This document shows positions 43,122 to 50,659 of a stretch of DNA of 51,276 nt, piece by piece; position 1 is the stretch's first letter; every line of letters starts with the position of its first letter. The notes under the pieces were generated by a model, which was given only the letters and a program-made list of their open reading frames with translations, did no database searches and was not told the origin of the DNA. The translations under genes and the position numbers were made by a program. The stretch is from CAIWHR01 sp039931775 (GTDB taxonomy: Bacteria; Pseudomonadota; Gammaproteobacteria; Burkholderiales; Casimicrobiaceae), in the NCBI GenBank assembly GCA_039931775.1, contig JBDTRG010000178.1, positions 1 through 51,276 on the forward strand, written 5' to 3'.

Positions 43122-43424
43122 ATGTCGTTGATCGCGATCGCAAAGGATCACCACCTGTCGCACAAGAAGGCGAAGGAAGCCGCCGAGAAGGTCGCCGAGG
43201 ATCTTCACACGCGCTTCGACCTCGAATACAAGTGGAAAGGCGACGCGATCGAGTTCAAGCGTTCCGGCCTGTCGGGCGCGCTGCGGGTAGGCAAGGAGGA
43301 GGTGCGCCTCGATTGCGAGCTGGGGTTCATGCTGTCGTTGCTGAAGCCGTCCATCGAGACCGAGGTGCACAAGCAGTTCGACAAGTACTTCGGCAAGACG
43401 AAGCCGAAATCCAAATCCGCGTAG
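43122..43424 (+). CDS. Polyhydroxyalkanoic acid system family protein (PHA granule region)
   Basis: A 100-residue soluble, lysine-rich protein. It starts SLIAIAKDHHLSHKKAKEAAEKVAEDL and continues with FDLEYKWKGDAIEFKRSGLSGALRV and LDCELGFMLSLLKPSIETEVHKQFDKYFG. This matches the small family annotated near PHA granule genes (TIGR02610 as I recall). A good GGGAG ribosome-binding site precedes the ATG. A phasin gene lies about 1 kb away. The biochemical role is unknown. Confidence 0.85.
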   Translation: MSLIAIAKDHHLSHKKAKEAAEKVAEDLHTRFDLEYKWKGDAIEFKRSGLSGALRVGKEEVRLDCELGFMLSLLKPSIETEVHKQFDKYFGKTKPKSKSA

Positions 43425-43437
43425 AACTTCACCACGG

Positions 43438-44205
43438 TCAAGGCGGTGCGGCGCTCGCCGCGGTTCTCTGCTCCGAAGGTTGCGCACCGGCCAGCGGATC
43501 CGGAAACGGCGCTTCGTCGCCGGCGAATATCCGCTCCATCACCTCCCGCTCGCGACGATCGATGGTCGCCAGAAATTCGCCGGCGCCTTGCATCTTGCGA
43601 AACGCGGCGAAGCCACGTTCCAGAAAGTCGTGCAGCACCGCGAAGCCGGCGAGGCGCGCCGGCCGGCGCATCATCGACAGCGCCGCACCGATCAGCGGCT
43701 TTCTGACATAGATGTCGAGCGCCGCGCCGATTTCGCCGATCAACGCTATCTGGCGCATGCGCATCGCGCGATTGTCCGATTCGCGATAGGCGCGGCAGTA
43801 TTCGGCAACGGTTAACTCGTCGCCCTGCGTCGAAAGCCGCGCGTAGAGCGCCTGATCCAGTTCCTGCGATAAGGCATTGAGTTCGGTCGCCTCTGCGACG
43901 GTCGCGACGACCCGTTCGGGCAGCATCCGTACCATCATCGGCACGACGCGCGACAGATCGGCGTCGCGTTCCACGAAACCAGCGCCGCCGTAGAGATCGT
44001 TCTCGAAAAACCGGACGGCGTCGCCATACCGTTGCTGCGCGGCGAGGTCCTCGTAGGTCCGTGCCAGACGCTTCGCCTGCCAGGTGGCGATACGCAGGAC
44101 GCCGCGCGCGCGCGGCGGATCCGCGGCCCGTTCGACGTGCAGCCGGGACACGCGCTGCATCTCGCGGACGAGCGTCGCATGGGCGGAGGAAGGAGTAGCG
44201 TTCAT
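43438..44205 (-). CDS. FFLEELY-motif-like protein
   Basis: About 255 residues, mostly helical, with no signal peptide or membrane segment. The key feature is YGDAVRFFENDLYGG (about 60-75), a variant of the FFLEELY motif that names a family often found next to phasin and PHA genes. Further helices include LTVAEYCRAYRESDNRAMRMRQIALIGEIG. A role in storage-granule biology is inferred from position, between the PHA-system gene and a phasin. The start could also be the in-frame ATG at 44226. Confidence 0.7.
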   Translation of the reverse strand: MNATPSSAHATLVREMQRVSRLHVERAADPPRARGVLRIATWQAKRLARTYEDLAAQQRYGDAVRFFENDLYGGAGFVERDADLSRVVPMMVRMLPERVVATVAEATELNALSQELDQALYARLSTQGDELTVAEYCRAYRESDNRAMRMRQIALIGEIGAALDIYVRKPLIGAALSMMRRPARLAGFAVLHDFLERGFAAFRKMQGAGEFLATIDRREREVMERIFAGDEAPFPDPLAGAQPSEQRTAASAAPP

Positions 44206-44409
44206 GGATTCGGAGGCAGCGGGCACGACGAAGGTCGCGAGAACGTTTGCCCGCGCCCGGCGCGGGCACCGGGGGTCGGCGAAAAGTCTAGCAGGCCGCG
44301 CGAACGCCGCGTCGGACGTTTAGTGTGCTTCCTCTAATCGATGCCGGTAGATTGGACCCGATCGCTCGTTCATTGCGAGACTCTCCACCCCTCCTGAAAG
44401 GACACGAAC

Positions 44410-44877
44410 ATGCTGAAATCCAACTCGAACCTCCAGGCCAACCGCCTCGGCGAAGCCGCAATCAACGCATCGCGCCAGATGTGGCTTGCGAGCCTCGGCG
44501 CCGCTGTCGTCACGCGCGACTGGGTGCAAAGCGAAGCCGGTGGCGTCTTCAAGACGCTGGTCAAGGAAGGCACGGTCGTCGAATCGCGCGCGATCCGCTT
44601 TGTCGGCGATCGCATCGAGACCTCGGTCTCCATCGCGAATTCCGTCTGGAAGGAAACGCGCAAGACCGTCGAGTCGACGGTCAAGCAGGCGGCGGACACG
44701 GCCGTGAGCATCGCCCAGCAAGTGCTGCCGAAGTCGCTGCCGGCGTTCGAACTGCCTGGCGTGACGAAGGCACGGAAGCCTGCAAAGCGTGCCGTCAAGT
44801 CTGCGAAGAAACCAGCGCGCGCCGTCAAGGCCCGCAAGCCCGCGAAGCGCGGCCGCAAGACGACGAAGCGCGCGTAA
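44410..44877 (+). CDS. Phasin with a basic histone-like C-terminal tail
   Basis: A 155-residue protein. The phasin-type amphipathic helical region spans about 10-115 (INASRQMWLASLGAAVVTRDW, then RIETSVSIANSVWKETRKTVESTVKQAADT). A 45-residue tail is rich in Lys, Ala, Pro and Arg (TKARKPAKRAVKSAKKPARAV), like PhaF-type granule proteins that also touch DNA. It would coat storage granules. GAAAGGA lies 7 bases upstream. Confidence 0.85.
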   Translation: MLKSNSNLQANRLGEAAINASRQMWLASLGAAVVTRDWVQSEAGGVFKTLVKEGTVVESRAIRFVGDRIETSVSIANSVWKETRKTVESTVKQAADTAVSIAQQVLPKSLPAFELPGVTKARKPAKRAVKSAKKPARAVKARKPAKRGRKTTKRA

Positions 44878-44922
44878 TACGGTAGGATTGCGTCGCCAAT
44901 AACAACGAACTCGGGGAGGTCC

Positions 44923-46194
44923 ATGCCGGAAACGACGGCGACCGAACGCGCCAAGCGCGTCCGGAAGCAGGGGCGCGCGCGTCCCCGCATGGGCCTCGCG
45001 TTGGCCGGCGGCGGTCCGCTGGGCGGGATCTACGAGGTCGGCGCGCTGCTCGCGCTGGCTGACTCGCTCGACGGCATCGATTTCAACGATCTCGACGTCT
45101 ACGTCGGCGTCTCGTCGGGCGGTTTCGTCGCCGCGGCGCTCGCCAACGGCATCTCGCCGACGCAGATGTACCGGCTCTTCATCGACGACGGCGCCGACGC
45201 CGCGCTCACACCCGATGTGTTCCTGCGCCCGGCGCTTTCGGAATTCGCGCAGCGTGCGGCGTCCGTGCCCTGGCTCGTCGTTCGAGCGTCGATGCAATGG
45301 CTGCGCGACCCGTTCCACCACGGTGCGATGGAATCGATGGCAACCCTCGCGCACGCGGTGCCCACGGGCCTCTTCGACAACCGGTCGATCGGCAACTTCC
45401 TGCGCCGGCTGTTCACCGCCTCCGGTCGCACCGACGATTTCCGCAAGCTCGGCCGCAAGCTTTTTCTCGTCGCGACCAATCTCGACACCGGTGCGTCGGT
45501 GACCTTCGGCGGCAAAGGGCACGACCACGTGCCGATCTCGATGGCCATCGAGGCGTCGGCGGCGCTGCCCGGCCTCTTTCCGCCGGTGCGGATCGGCGGT
45601 GAGTACTACGTCGACGGCGCGCTCAACAAGACGCTGCACGCCTCGGTCGCGCTGGACGAAGGCGTCGATCTGCTGCTGTGCGTGAATCCGCTGGTGCCGT
45701 TCGATGCGAGCGGGGCCGGCCGCAACGGGCACCTCACGATCAAGAAGCTCTCCCACGGCGGATTGCCGCTCGTCCTTTCGCAGACGTTTCGCGCGATCAT
45801 CCACTCGCGGATGCGCGTCGGCATGGACAATTACCGCCGGCAATACCCGAAGGCGGACGTCGTGCTGTTCGAACCGGATCGCGAGGACGCCGACATCTTC
45901 TTCGCCAGCATCTTCAGTTATTCGCAGCGCAAACGCCTGTGCGCCGCGGCGTATCACAAGACGCGGCAGAAGCTCGCCGCGCGCGCCGACGACCTCGGGC
46001 CGCAACTCGCAAAACATGGCATCGCGCTTCGCCGCGACCGGCTCGCCGACGCTGCGCGACACATGACGGCTGCGCTAACCGATGCCCGTCCGCTCAAAGT
46101 CGGCAAGCGGCGCGGCAGCGAAGTCCGGCAGACCACACGCGACCTCGCGCACACGCTCGATCATCTGGAGCGCTGGCTGTCCGGCGCCCGCTAG
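44923..46194 (+). CDS. Patatin-like phospholipase
   Basis: A 423-residue lipolytic enzyme. The oxyanion-hole motif is LALAGGGPLGGIYEVGALLAL, the nucleophile elbow is G-V-S-S-G (YVGVSSGGFVAAAL), and the catalytic aspartate is in YVDGALN. There is no signal peptide. It may hydrolyse membrane or storage lipids. It follows the phasin gene by 45 bases with GGGGAGG before the ATG, so the two may be co-transcribed. Confidence 0.9.
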   Translation: MPETTATERAKRVRKQGRARPRMGLALAGGGPLGGIYEVGALLALADSLDGIDFNDLDVYVGVSSGGFVAAALANGISPTQMYRLFIDDGADAALTPDVFLRPALSEFAQRAASVPWLVVRASMQWLRDPFHHGAMESMATLAHAVPTGLFDNRSIGNFLRRLFTASGRTDDFRKLGRKLFLVATNLDTGASVTFGGKGHDHVPISMAIEASAALPGLFPPVRIGGEYYVDGALNKTLHASVALDEGVDLLLCVNPLVPFDASGAGRNGHLTIKKLSHGGLPLVLSQTFRAIIHSRMRVGMDNYRRQYPKADVVLFEPDREDADIFFASIFSYSQRKRLCAAAYHKTRQKLAARADDLGPQLAKHGIALRRDRLADAARHMTAALTDARPLKVGKRRGSEVRQTTRDLAHTLDHLERWLSGAR

Positions 46195-46213
46195 CGCGCC
46201 GGAGGCAAGACTT

Positions 46214-46290
46214 CCGTCGTTCCCGCGCACGCGGGAACCCGGCGACCTGCGACGGACGGCACTCGGTCCCCGCGTTCGCTGGGGCGACGG
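46214..46290. repeat. REP-like palindromic repeat, copy 2
   Basis: A 77-base element in the opposite orientation to the one at 37297-37372. It has hairpins TTCCCGCGCACGCGGGAA and GTCCCCGCGTTCGCTGGGGC. It fills most of the gap between the patatin gene and the second TetR gene. Confidence 0.8.
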
Positions 46291-46330
46291 AGCGGGGATT
46301 TCCGGCGCCGAGGATCATCGCAGAAAAATA

Positions 46331-46349
46331 TGTAAACTTGGTCCGTTTC
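46331..46349. promoter_or_regulatory. Weak operator candidate before the second TetR gene
   Basis: TGTAAACTTGGTCCGTTTC has AAAC / GTTT half-sites seven bases apart, about 20 bases before the TetR start. The symmetry is short, so support is weak. Confidence 0.25.
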
Positions 46350-46368
46350 CAACCCACGGTTGCCGGTC

Positions 46369-47016
46369 ATGGCGGAAAAAAAACGGCCGCGTCGCACCCG
46401 CGAACGAATTCTCGAGACAAGCCTCGCGCTATTCAATCGTCACGGCGCGCCACATGTCACGACGGCGCATATCGCCGACGAGATGAACATCAGTCCGGGC
46501 AATCTCTACTACCATTTCGCGAACAAGGACGAGATCGTCATCGAGCTCTTCGACGCGTACGAGGCGCGGGTCGAACCGCTCTTCGCCGACCCGCGCGGCC
46601 GCCATCCCGGCGTCGACGACCTCTGGTTGTGGCTGCATCTTCTGTTCGAACAGATGTGGGGATACCGGTTTCTCTACCGCGACCTCGATCTCCTGACCTC
46701 GCGGCACCAGGCGCTCGGCGCACGCTTCGGCGCGCTGGTCCGGAAGGGTGCGTCGACCGTGGTAGAGTGGTGCCGCGCAATGGTCGACGACGCAACGATG
46801 CGCGCGTCGGGCCGCGAGATCGACGCGCTGGCGCAGAACGCGATGCTCGTTGCGGCCTACTGGTCGGCGTACGACCGGATTCGCCGCGCCGCAGGGGGCG
46901 ATGCGCAGGAGCCGGACGCCGGACGAGCGGCGTACCAGGTACTGGCGCTGTTCGGGCCGTACTTCACCGCCGATGCCCGCGCGCATCTCGACCGGCTTTC
47001 CGCCGGTTATCTTTGA
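46369..47016 (+). CDS. TetR/AcrR-family transcriptional regulator
   Basis: A 215-residue regulator. The DNA-binding domain is in RERILETSLALFNRHGAPHVTTAHIADEMNISPGNLYYHFANKDEIVIELF. The C-terminal domain contains LLFEQMWGYRFLYRDLDLLTSRH, resembling the TetR_C_30-like group seen near PHA and lipid genes. It lies between storage-lipid genes, so these are its likely targets. The ATG at 46369 is preferred over an in-frame TTG at 46360. Confidence 0.88.
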   Translation: MAEKKRPRRTRERILETSLALFNRHGAPHVTTAHIADEMNISPGNLYYHFANKDEIVIELFDAYEARVEPLFADPRGRHPGVDDLWLWLHLLFEQMWGYRFLYRDLDLLTSRHQALGARFGALVRKGASTVVEWCRAMVDDATMRASGREIDALAQNAMLVAAYWSAYDRIRRAAGGDAQEPDAGRAAYQVLALFGPYFTADARAHLDRLSAGYL

Positions 47017-47028
47017 CGGAGCATGCGA

Positions 47029-47805
47029 ATGGCGAAAAAGTGGGCGGCGTTTCCCCATCCGGACAAGGCCTACGCGCACGACGCGGCCGGCCTCAAGAAA
47101 CACTGGGCGCGACTGCATCGCGGCGACTGCGAGCCGTACCCGAAGGACGCGGGCGTGGTGGACGCGTGGCGGCATTTTCACGCCGGCGCTTTCGCTGACG
47201 CGGTCGACGCAGGACGCAAGGCGGGCGGCGCGGGGATCGACGCCGCCGTCAAGGCGCAGATGATCTACGCCAACTACCTCGAGAAATCCGACAAGGCAAA
47301 GCTCGCGCTGCTCGAAGAGGCGGCGGGCTGGGCCGAAGCGCGGCGCGACGAAGCGCCGAAGCTCGCCAACGCGCATTATTTCTACGCCTACGCGCTGGGC
47401 CGCTACAGCCAGGGCATCTCGATCACCAAGGCGCTGGCGCAGGGATTCGGCGGCAAGATCAAGGAGGCGCTCACCACCGCCATCAAGCTCGAAGCGAAGC
47501 ACGCCGATGCGTACATCGCTTACGGGTCGTACCAGGCCGAGATCATCGACAAGGTCGGCGGGATCGTTGCCGGCATGACCTATGGGGCGAAAAAGGACTC
47601 CGCGCTCGAACACTTCCAGAAAGCGCTGAAGTTGAATCCCGATTCGGCGATCGCGCGGATCGAGTACGCGAACGGGCTCATCATGCTGTTCGGCAAGGCG
47701 CGAATGGCCGACGCGGAAAAGCTCTACAAGGAAGCCGCCGCGTGCAAGCCGGCGGACGCGATGGAACGGCTCGACGTCGAGCTCGCGCGCTCCGAGCTCG
47801 AGTGA
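47029..47805 (+). CDS. TPR-repeat protein of unknown function
   Basis: A 258-residue protein without signal peptide. It begins AKKWAAFPHPDKAYAHD, then has helical pairs such as AWRHFHAGAFADAVDAG, KLANAHYFYAYALGRYSQG, KIKEALTTAIKLEAKHADAYIAYGSYQAEI and ALEHFQKALKLNPDSAIARIEYANGL, typical of tetratricopeptide repeats. It follows the TetR gene by 12 bases and is probably co-transcribed. A GGAG lies 7 bases before the ATG at 47029. A partner cannot be named. Confidence 0.75.
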   Translation: MAKKWAAFPHPDKAYAHDAAGLKKHWARLHRGDCEPYPKDAGVVDAWRHFHAGAFADAVDAGRKAGGAGIDAAVKAQMIYANYLEKSDKAKLALLEEAAGWAEARRDEAPKLANAHYFYAYALGRYSQGISITKALAQGFGGKIKEALTTAIKLEAKHADAYIAYGSYQAEIIDKVGGIVAGMTYGAKKDSALEHFQKALKLNPDSAIARIEYANGLIMLFGKARMADAEKLYKEAAACKPADAMERLDVELARSELE

Positions 47806-47911
47806 GGCGGGTCGCCCTCGGCCTGCGCACAGCTCCCGCAAGATCCCGAGGTCCGGTGGTCGGCCTTCCGGGTCGATTCGCGATTGCTCGCACCCTTCGA
47901 GGCCTCGCCGC

Positions 47912-49372
47912 TCACGCCCCGACCGCTCCTGCGGCGATCTCTGGATCGAGCTCGCCGTCGCGCGGCCACGGCGCCATGAGCGTCGTCAGCACGAGTTTCT
48001 CGAACTCGAGGCCAAAGCGCTCGATGATGCGCTCCGGATCGGGACACAGTCCGGCATCGGTGATGAGTCCGAACTGCACGTGGCCGGCGTACGACAGGAT
48101 CGATACGCCCATTCCGATGTCCCCGGATTGCGGCACCCAGAACAGGAAGCGCTCGATTGCGCCACCGGCGAAATAGAGTCGTTGCTGCGGGCCCGGCACG
48201 TTGGTCATCACCGCGCTGCCGTTTCGCGCCAGCGCCTGCAGCAACTGCTCCTGCAGCACCTTCGGGCCGGTGCCCATCGCCGCCAGGAGGCCCAGCGCAA
48301 GGATCGGCTGGTAGCTGTCCTTCAACGCATTCATGTTCGCGCGCACCGCGTACACGCGCTCGACCGGGTTTTCGATACCGAGCGGCAGGTCGAGAAAGAC
48401 GAGTCCGAACTGGTTGCCGAGCCGATACGCCTTCTCGACCGGGCGCAGGTTGACCGGCACCAGTGCGCGGACCATCACGCCGTCAACGGGGTCGCCCTTG
48501 CCGGCGAGGTACGCGCGGAGCGCGCCTGCGACACACGAAAGGAGCACGTCGTTGACGGATGCCGCAAGCGCCCGGCTGATGACCTTCACTTCGTCGAGCG
48601 CGATCGGCTCGGCCCACGCAACGCGCTTCCTTCCCGTCGGCTTGCCCTTGAAACGCGTCGGCGAGTCCTGCGGCATCAACGCGAGCTTCGCGACCTCCGC
48701 GGTCAACGCACCGCCCTGCTCGGCCAGTGCAACCGCCTGTGCCGGATCGGACCAGATCGCCGCGCCCTTTTCGAGCACGGTCGAACCCGCCATCCGCGCG
48801 AGTTTCATCGCGCCGGACATTGGCTTCAGCAATTGCAGCAACGGATCGTCGACGTCGGAGCGCCGGGTGCGCGGCACCGGCTCGAACGGCATCGCCGGCG
48901 GGCCCTTGGCCGTCGCATCGGTCATCGACATCAGCACGCGCACGAGCGCGATGCCGTCGGCGTAGCAATGGTGAATGCGCTGGATCAGCGCGCTACCGCC
49001 CGTGAAATTTTCGACGAGATGGAATTGCCACAGGGGCCGCTCTCGATCGAGCGGCGTGGCAGCGAGGCGGCTGACCAGCGCCTGCAGCTCCCTCTTGCCC
49101 GCCCGGCCAGGGAGCGAAATGCGCTGGACGTGTTCCGCCATGTCGACGCGGGGCACGGTCTCCCAATACGCCGCCCCGAGCGTTTGCACCGGGCGCTGCC
49201 GGAACCGGTGGAATTTGAGGAAGCGCTCCTCGATGAGCCGCGCGACTCGCTCGTATCGGATCCGGTCGGCGAAGAGCATGACGCCGCAGATCATCATCAG
49301 ATTGCTCGGTCGATCCATCCGCAACCACGCGGTGTCGACCGCCGAAATCTTTTCGCGTCTGGGGCTCGTCAT
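47912..49372 (-). CDS. Wax ester synthase/diacylglycerol acyltransferase (WS/DGAT)
   Basis: A 486-residue bifunctional acyltransferase that esterifies fatty alcohols or diacylglycerol with acyl-CoA. The catalytic motif HHxxxDG is HHCYADG at residues 134-140. Family blocks PLWQFHLVENF (about 113-123), SVNDVLLSCVAGALRAYL and VMTNVPGPQQRLYFAG are present. The N-terminus (ISAVDTAWLRMDRPSNLM) is typical. It probably works at a membrane or droplet surface. An acyl-CoA-binding protein gene is divergent, and an acyl-CoA reductase gene lies 1.3 kb beyond. Confidence 0.93.
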   Translation of the reverse strand: MTSPRREKISAVDTAWLRMDRPSNLMMICGVMLFADRIRYERVARLIEERFLKFHRFRQRPVQTLGAAYWETVPRVDMAEHVQRISLPGRAGKRELQALVSRLAATPLDRERPLWQFHLVENFTGGSALIQRIHHCYADGIALVRVLMSMTDATAKGPPAMPFEPVPRTRRSDVDDPLLQLLKPMSGAMKLARMAGSTVLEKGAAIWSDPAQAVALAEQGGALTAEVAKLALMPQDSPTRFKGKPTGRKRVAWAEPIALDEVKVISRALAASVNDVLLSCVAGALRAYLAGKGDPVDGVMVRALVPVNLRPVEKAYRLGNQFGLVFLDLPLGIENPVERVYAVRANMNALKDSYQPILALGLLAAMGTGPKVLQEQLLQALARNGSAVMTNVPGPQQRLYFAGGAIERFLFWVPQSGDIGMGVSILSYAGHVQFGLITDAGLCPDPERIIERFGLEFEKLVLTTLMAPWPRDGELDPEIAAGAVGA

Positions 49373-49439
49373 GCGGGGAAGGTACGGATCGAACGGGGCG
49401 TTGTCACTCGATGGGTCCGGGCGCGCACCCGTCGGCGAA

Positions 49440-49469
49440 TTGCCTGCGCTTTCGGCTTCGCGCTAAAGT
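49440..49469 (+). promoter_or_regulatory. Candidate promoter of the acyl-CoA-binding protein gene
   Basis: TTGCCT (49440-49445) and TAAAGT (49464-49469) are 18 bases apart, 48 bases before the ATG. Moderate match to sigma-70 consensus. Confidence 0.35.
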
Positions 49470-49517
49470 AGCACAAACCCCGAACCCGGGGACAACGCTG
49501 CCCGGAGGAGATCGAGG

Positions 49518-49793
49518 ATGCGCGCCGCCAAGAAGGATGACATCAAGACGAAATTCGAGGCCGCAGCCGCGGCCGCGAAGCAGACCCGGAAGAAGCCCGA
49601 CAATGCGACGCTGCTCAAGCTCTATTCGTACTACAAGCAGGCGACGGAGGGGGACGTGAAGGGCGATCGCCCCGGCGGCTTCGATTTTGTCGGCGGCGCC
49701 AAGCACGACGCCTGGTCCAAGCTCAAGGGGATGAGCCGTGACGAGGCGATGCAGAACTACATCAAGCAGGTCGACAAGCTCAATCGCGATTGA
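49518..49793 (+). CDS. Acyl-CoA-binding protein (ACBP)
   Basis: A 91-residue four-helix ACBP. It has KFEAAAAAAKQT, LLKLYSYYKQATEGDVKGDRPGG, DFVGGAKHDAWSKLKGMS and DEAMQNYIKQVDKL. The YKQAT tyrosine/lysine and the AK lysine that contact CoA are kept. The usual tryptophan in KWDAW is histidine here. ACBPs carry long-chain acyl-CoA in the cytosol and are sporadic in bacteria. GGAGGAGAT precedes the ATG. Divergent from the WS/DGAT gene, whose substrate it could deliver. Confidence 0.93.
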   Translation: MRAAKKDDIKTKFEAAAAAAKQTRKKPDNATLLKLYSYYKQATEGDVKGDRPGGFDFVGGAKHDAWSKLKGMSRDEAMQNYIKQVDKLNRD

Positions 49794-49838
49794 CCGTCGC
49801 GCCCGCGCGCCAACCTTCGGCGATCGCGACTGCGCTCG

Positions 49839-50378
49839 CTATTGCGGCGCTGCCTTGCGCCCCGCCTTTGCTTTCGGTGCGGGCTTTTTCAGCGCGGGCT
49901 TCTTTGCCCGGCGCTTGCCTGGCGCGGCCTTCGCCGGCGCTGCGGGCTTGCCGCCCGACGCCTTGATCAGCTTGTTGACGGCGACGGCGAGTTCGTCGAC
50001 GCGCCCGGCGAGCCGCTGTACGTCGTTCTGCGTGTAGACGCCGAGCTTGCCGAGCGCGCGCGCCACGCGATCCTCGAATACCTGTTCCAGCTTGTCCCAC
50101 GTTCCGCCGGCCATCTGCTGCATCTCCTTTGCTTTTGCCGTCGCGACGTCGCGTGCGGCGGCCGCCGTCTCCGTTGCGACCTGCTTCGTGCGGCCCTGCA
50201 GTTGTTCACCCTGTTTGACCAACGCCTCGAACACCTTCGTGCCCTCTCGCTGCGCTCGCGAGAACGCGCCCAACCCGGCGAGCCAGATCTTGTGCGAGGA
50301 ATCGAGAACGCCCTGCGAGACCGCCTTCGGCGCGTCCATTTCGCCGGCCTCGATCTTCGCCTTCGCTTTCTTGAGCAT
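49839..50378 (-). CDS. Phasin family protein, PhaF/PhaI-like, with basic tail
   Basis: A 179-residue protein. The phasin helix region (about 20-130) includes DSSHKIWLAGLGAFSRAQREGTKVF, QLQGRTKQVATETAAAARDV and WDKLEQVFEDRVARALGKLGV, as in PhaI/PhaF. After a short hinge with VDELAVAVNKLIKASGG comes a Lys/Ala/Pro tail (GKRRAKKPALKKPAPKAKAG) that could bind DNA. It would coat polyester or neutral-lipid granules. AAGGAGA precedes the ATG. Confidence 0.88.
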   Translation of the reverse strand: MLKKAKAKIEAGEMDAPKAVSQGVLDSSHKIWLAGLGAFSRAQREGTKVFEALVKQGEQLQGRTKQVATETAAAARDVATAKAKEMQQMAGGTWDKLEQVFEDRVARALGKLGVYTQNDVQRLAGRVDELAVAVNKLIKASGGKPAAPAKAAPGKRRAKKPALKKPAPKAKAGRKAAPQ

Positions 50379-50659
50379 CCTGCGTTCTCCTTGGTGGGCA
50401 ATCGACGTCCGTCGCGATCGGCGGATCTCGTGCGAGGATGGGATTCTAGGCCCGCCCGGCTAGAGCAGACAAACTAAACAGCGGCGACCGCCTGCGCGAC
50501 CGATCGCCGGCCGAGGGTGACCCGGCAGGACGGCGACCCGACCGGCGGACGCGAGTTACAATGCCGCTCGACGGAATCCGGCACAAAAGCCGGCTCCGCG
50601 CACGTTTCGGGACCCTCCAAGAACGCGGGCCCGGCGCCCCCACCGGAAGGAGACTCCAG
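50379..50659. promoter_or_regulatory. Divergent control region between phasin and reductase genes
   Basis: The 281-base gap separates the phasin (minus) and the reductase (plus). A TACAAT -10-like box lies at 50557-50562, pointing to the reductase; its -35 is not clear. Small inverted repeats (CCGGC/GCCGG near 50580-50593) are present. No further gene is seen. Confidence 0.35.
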
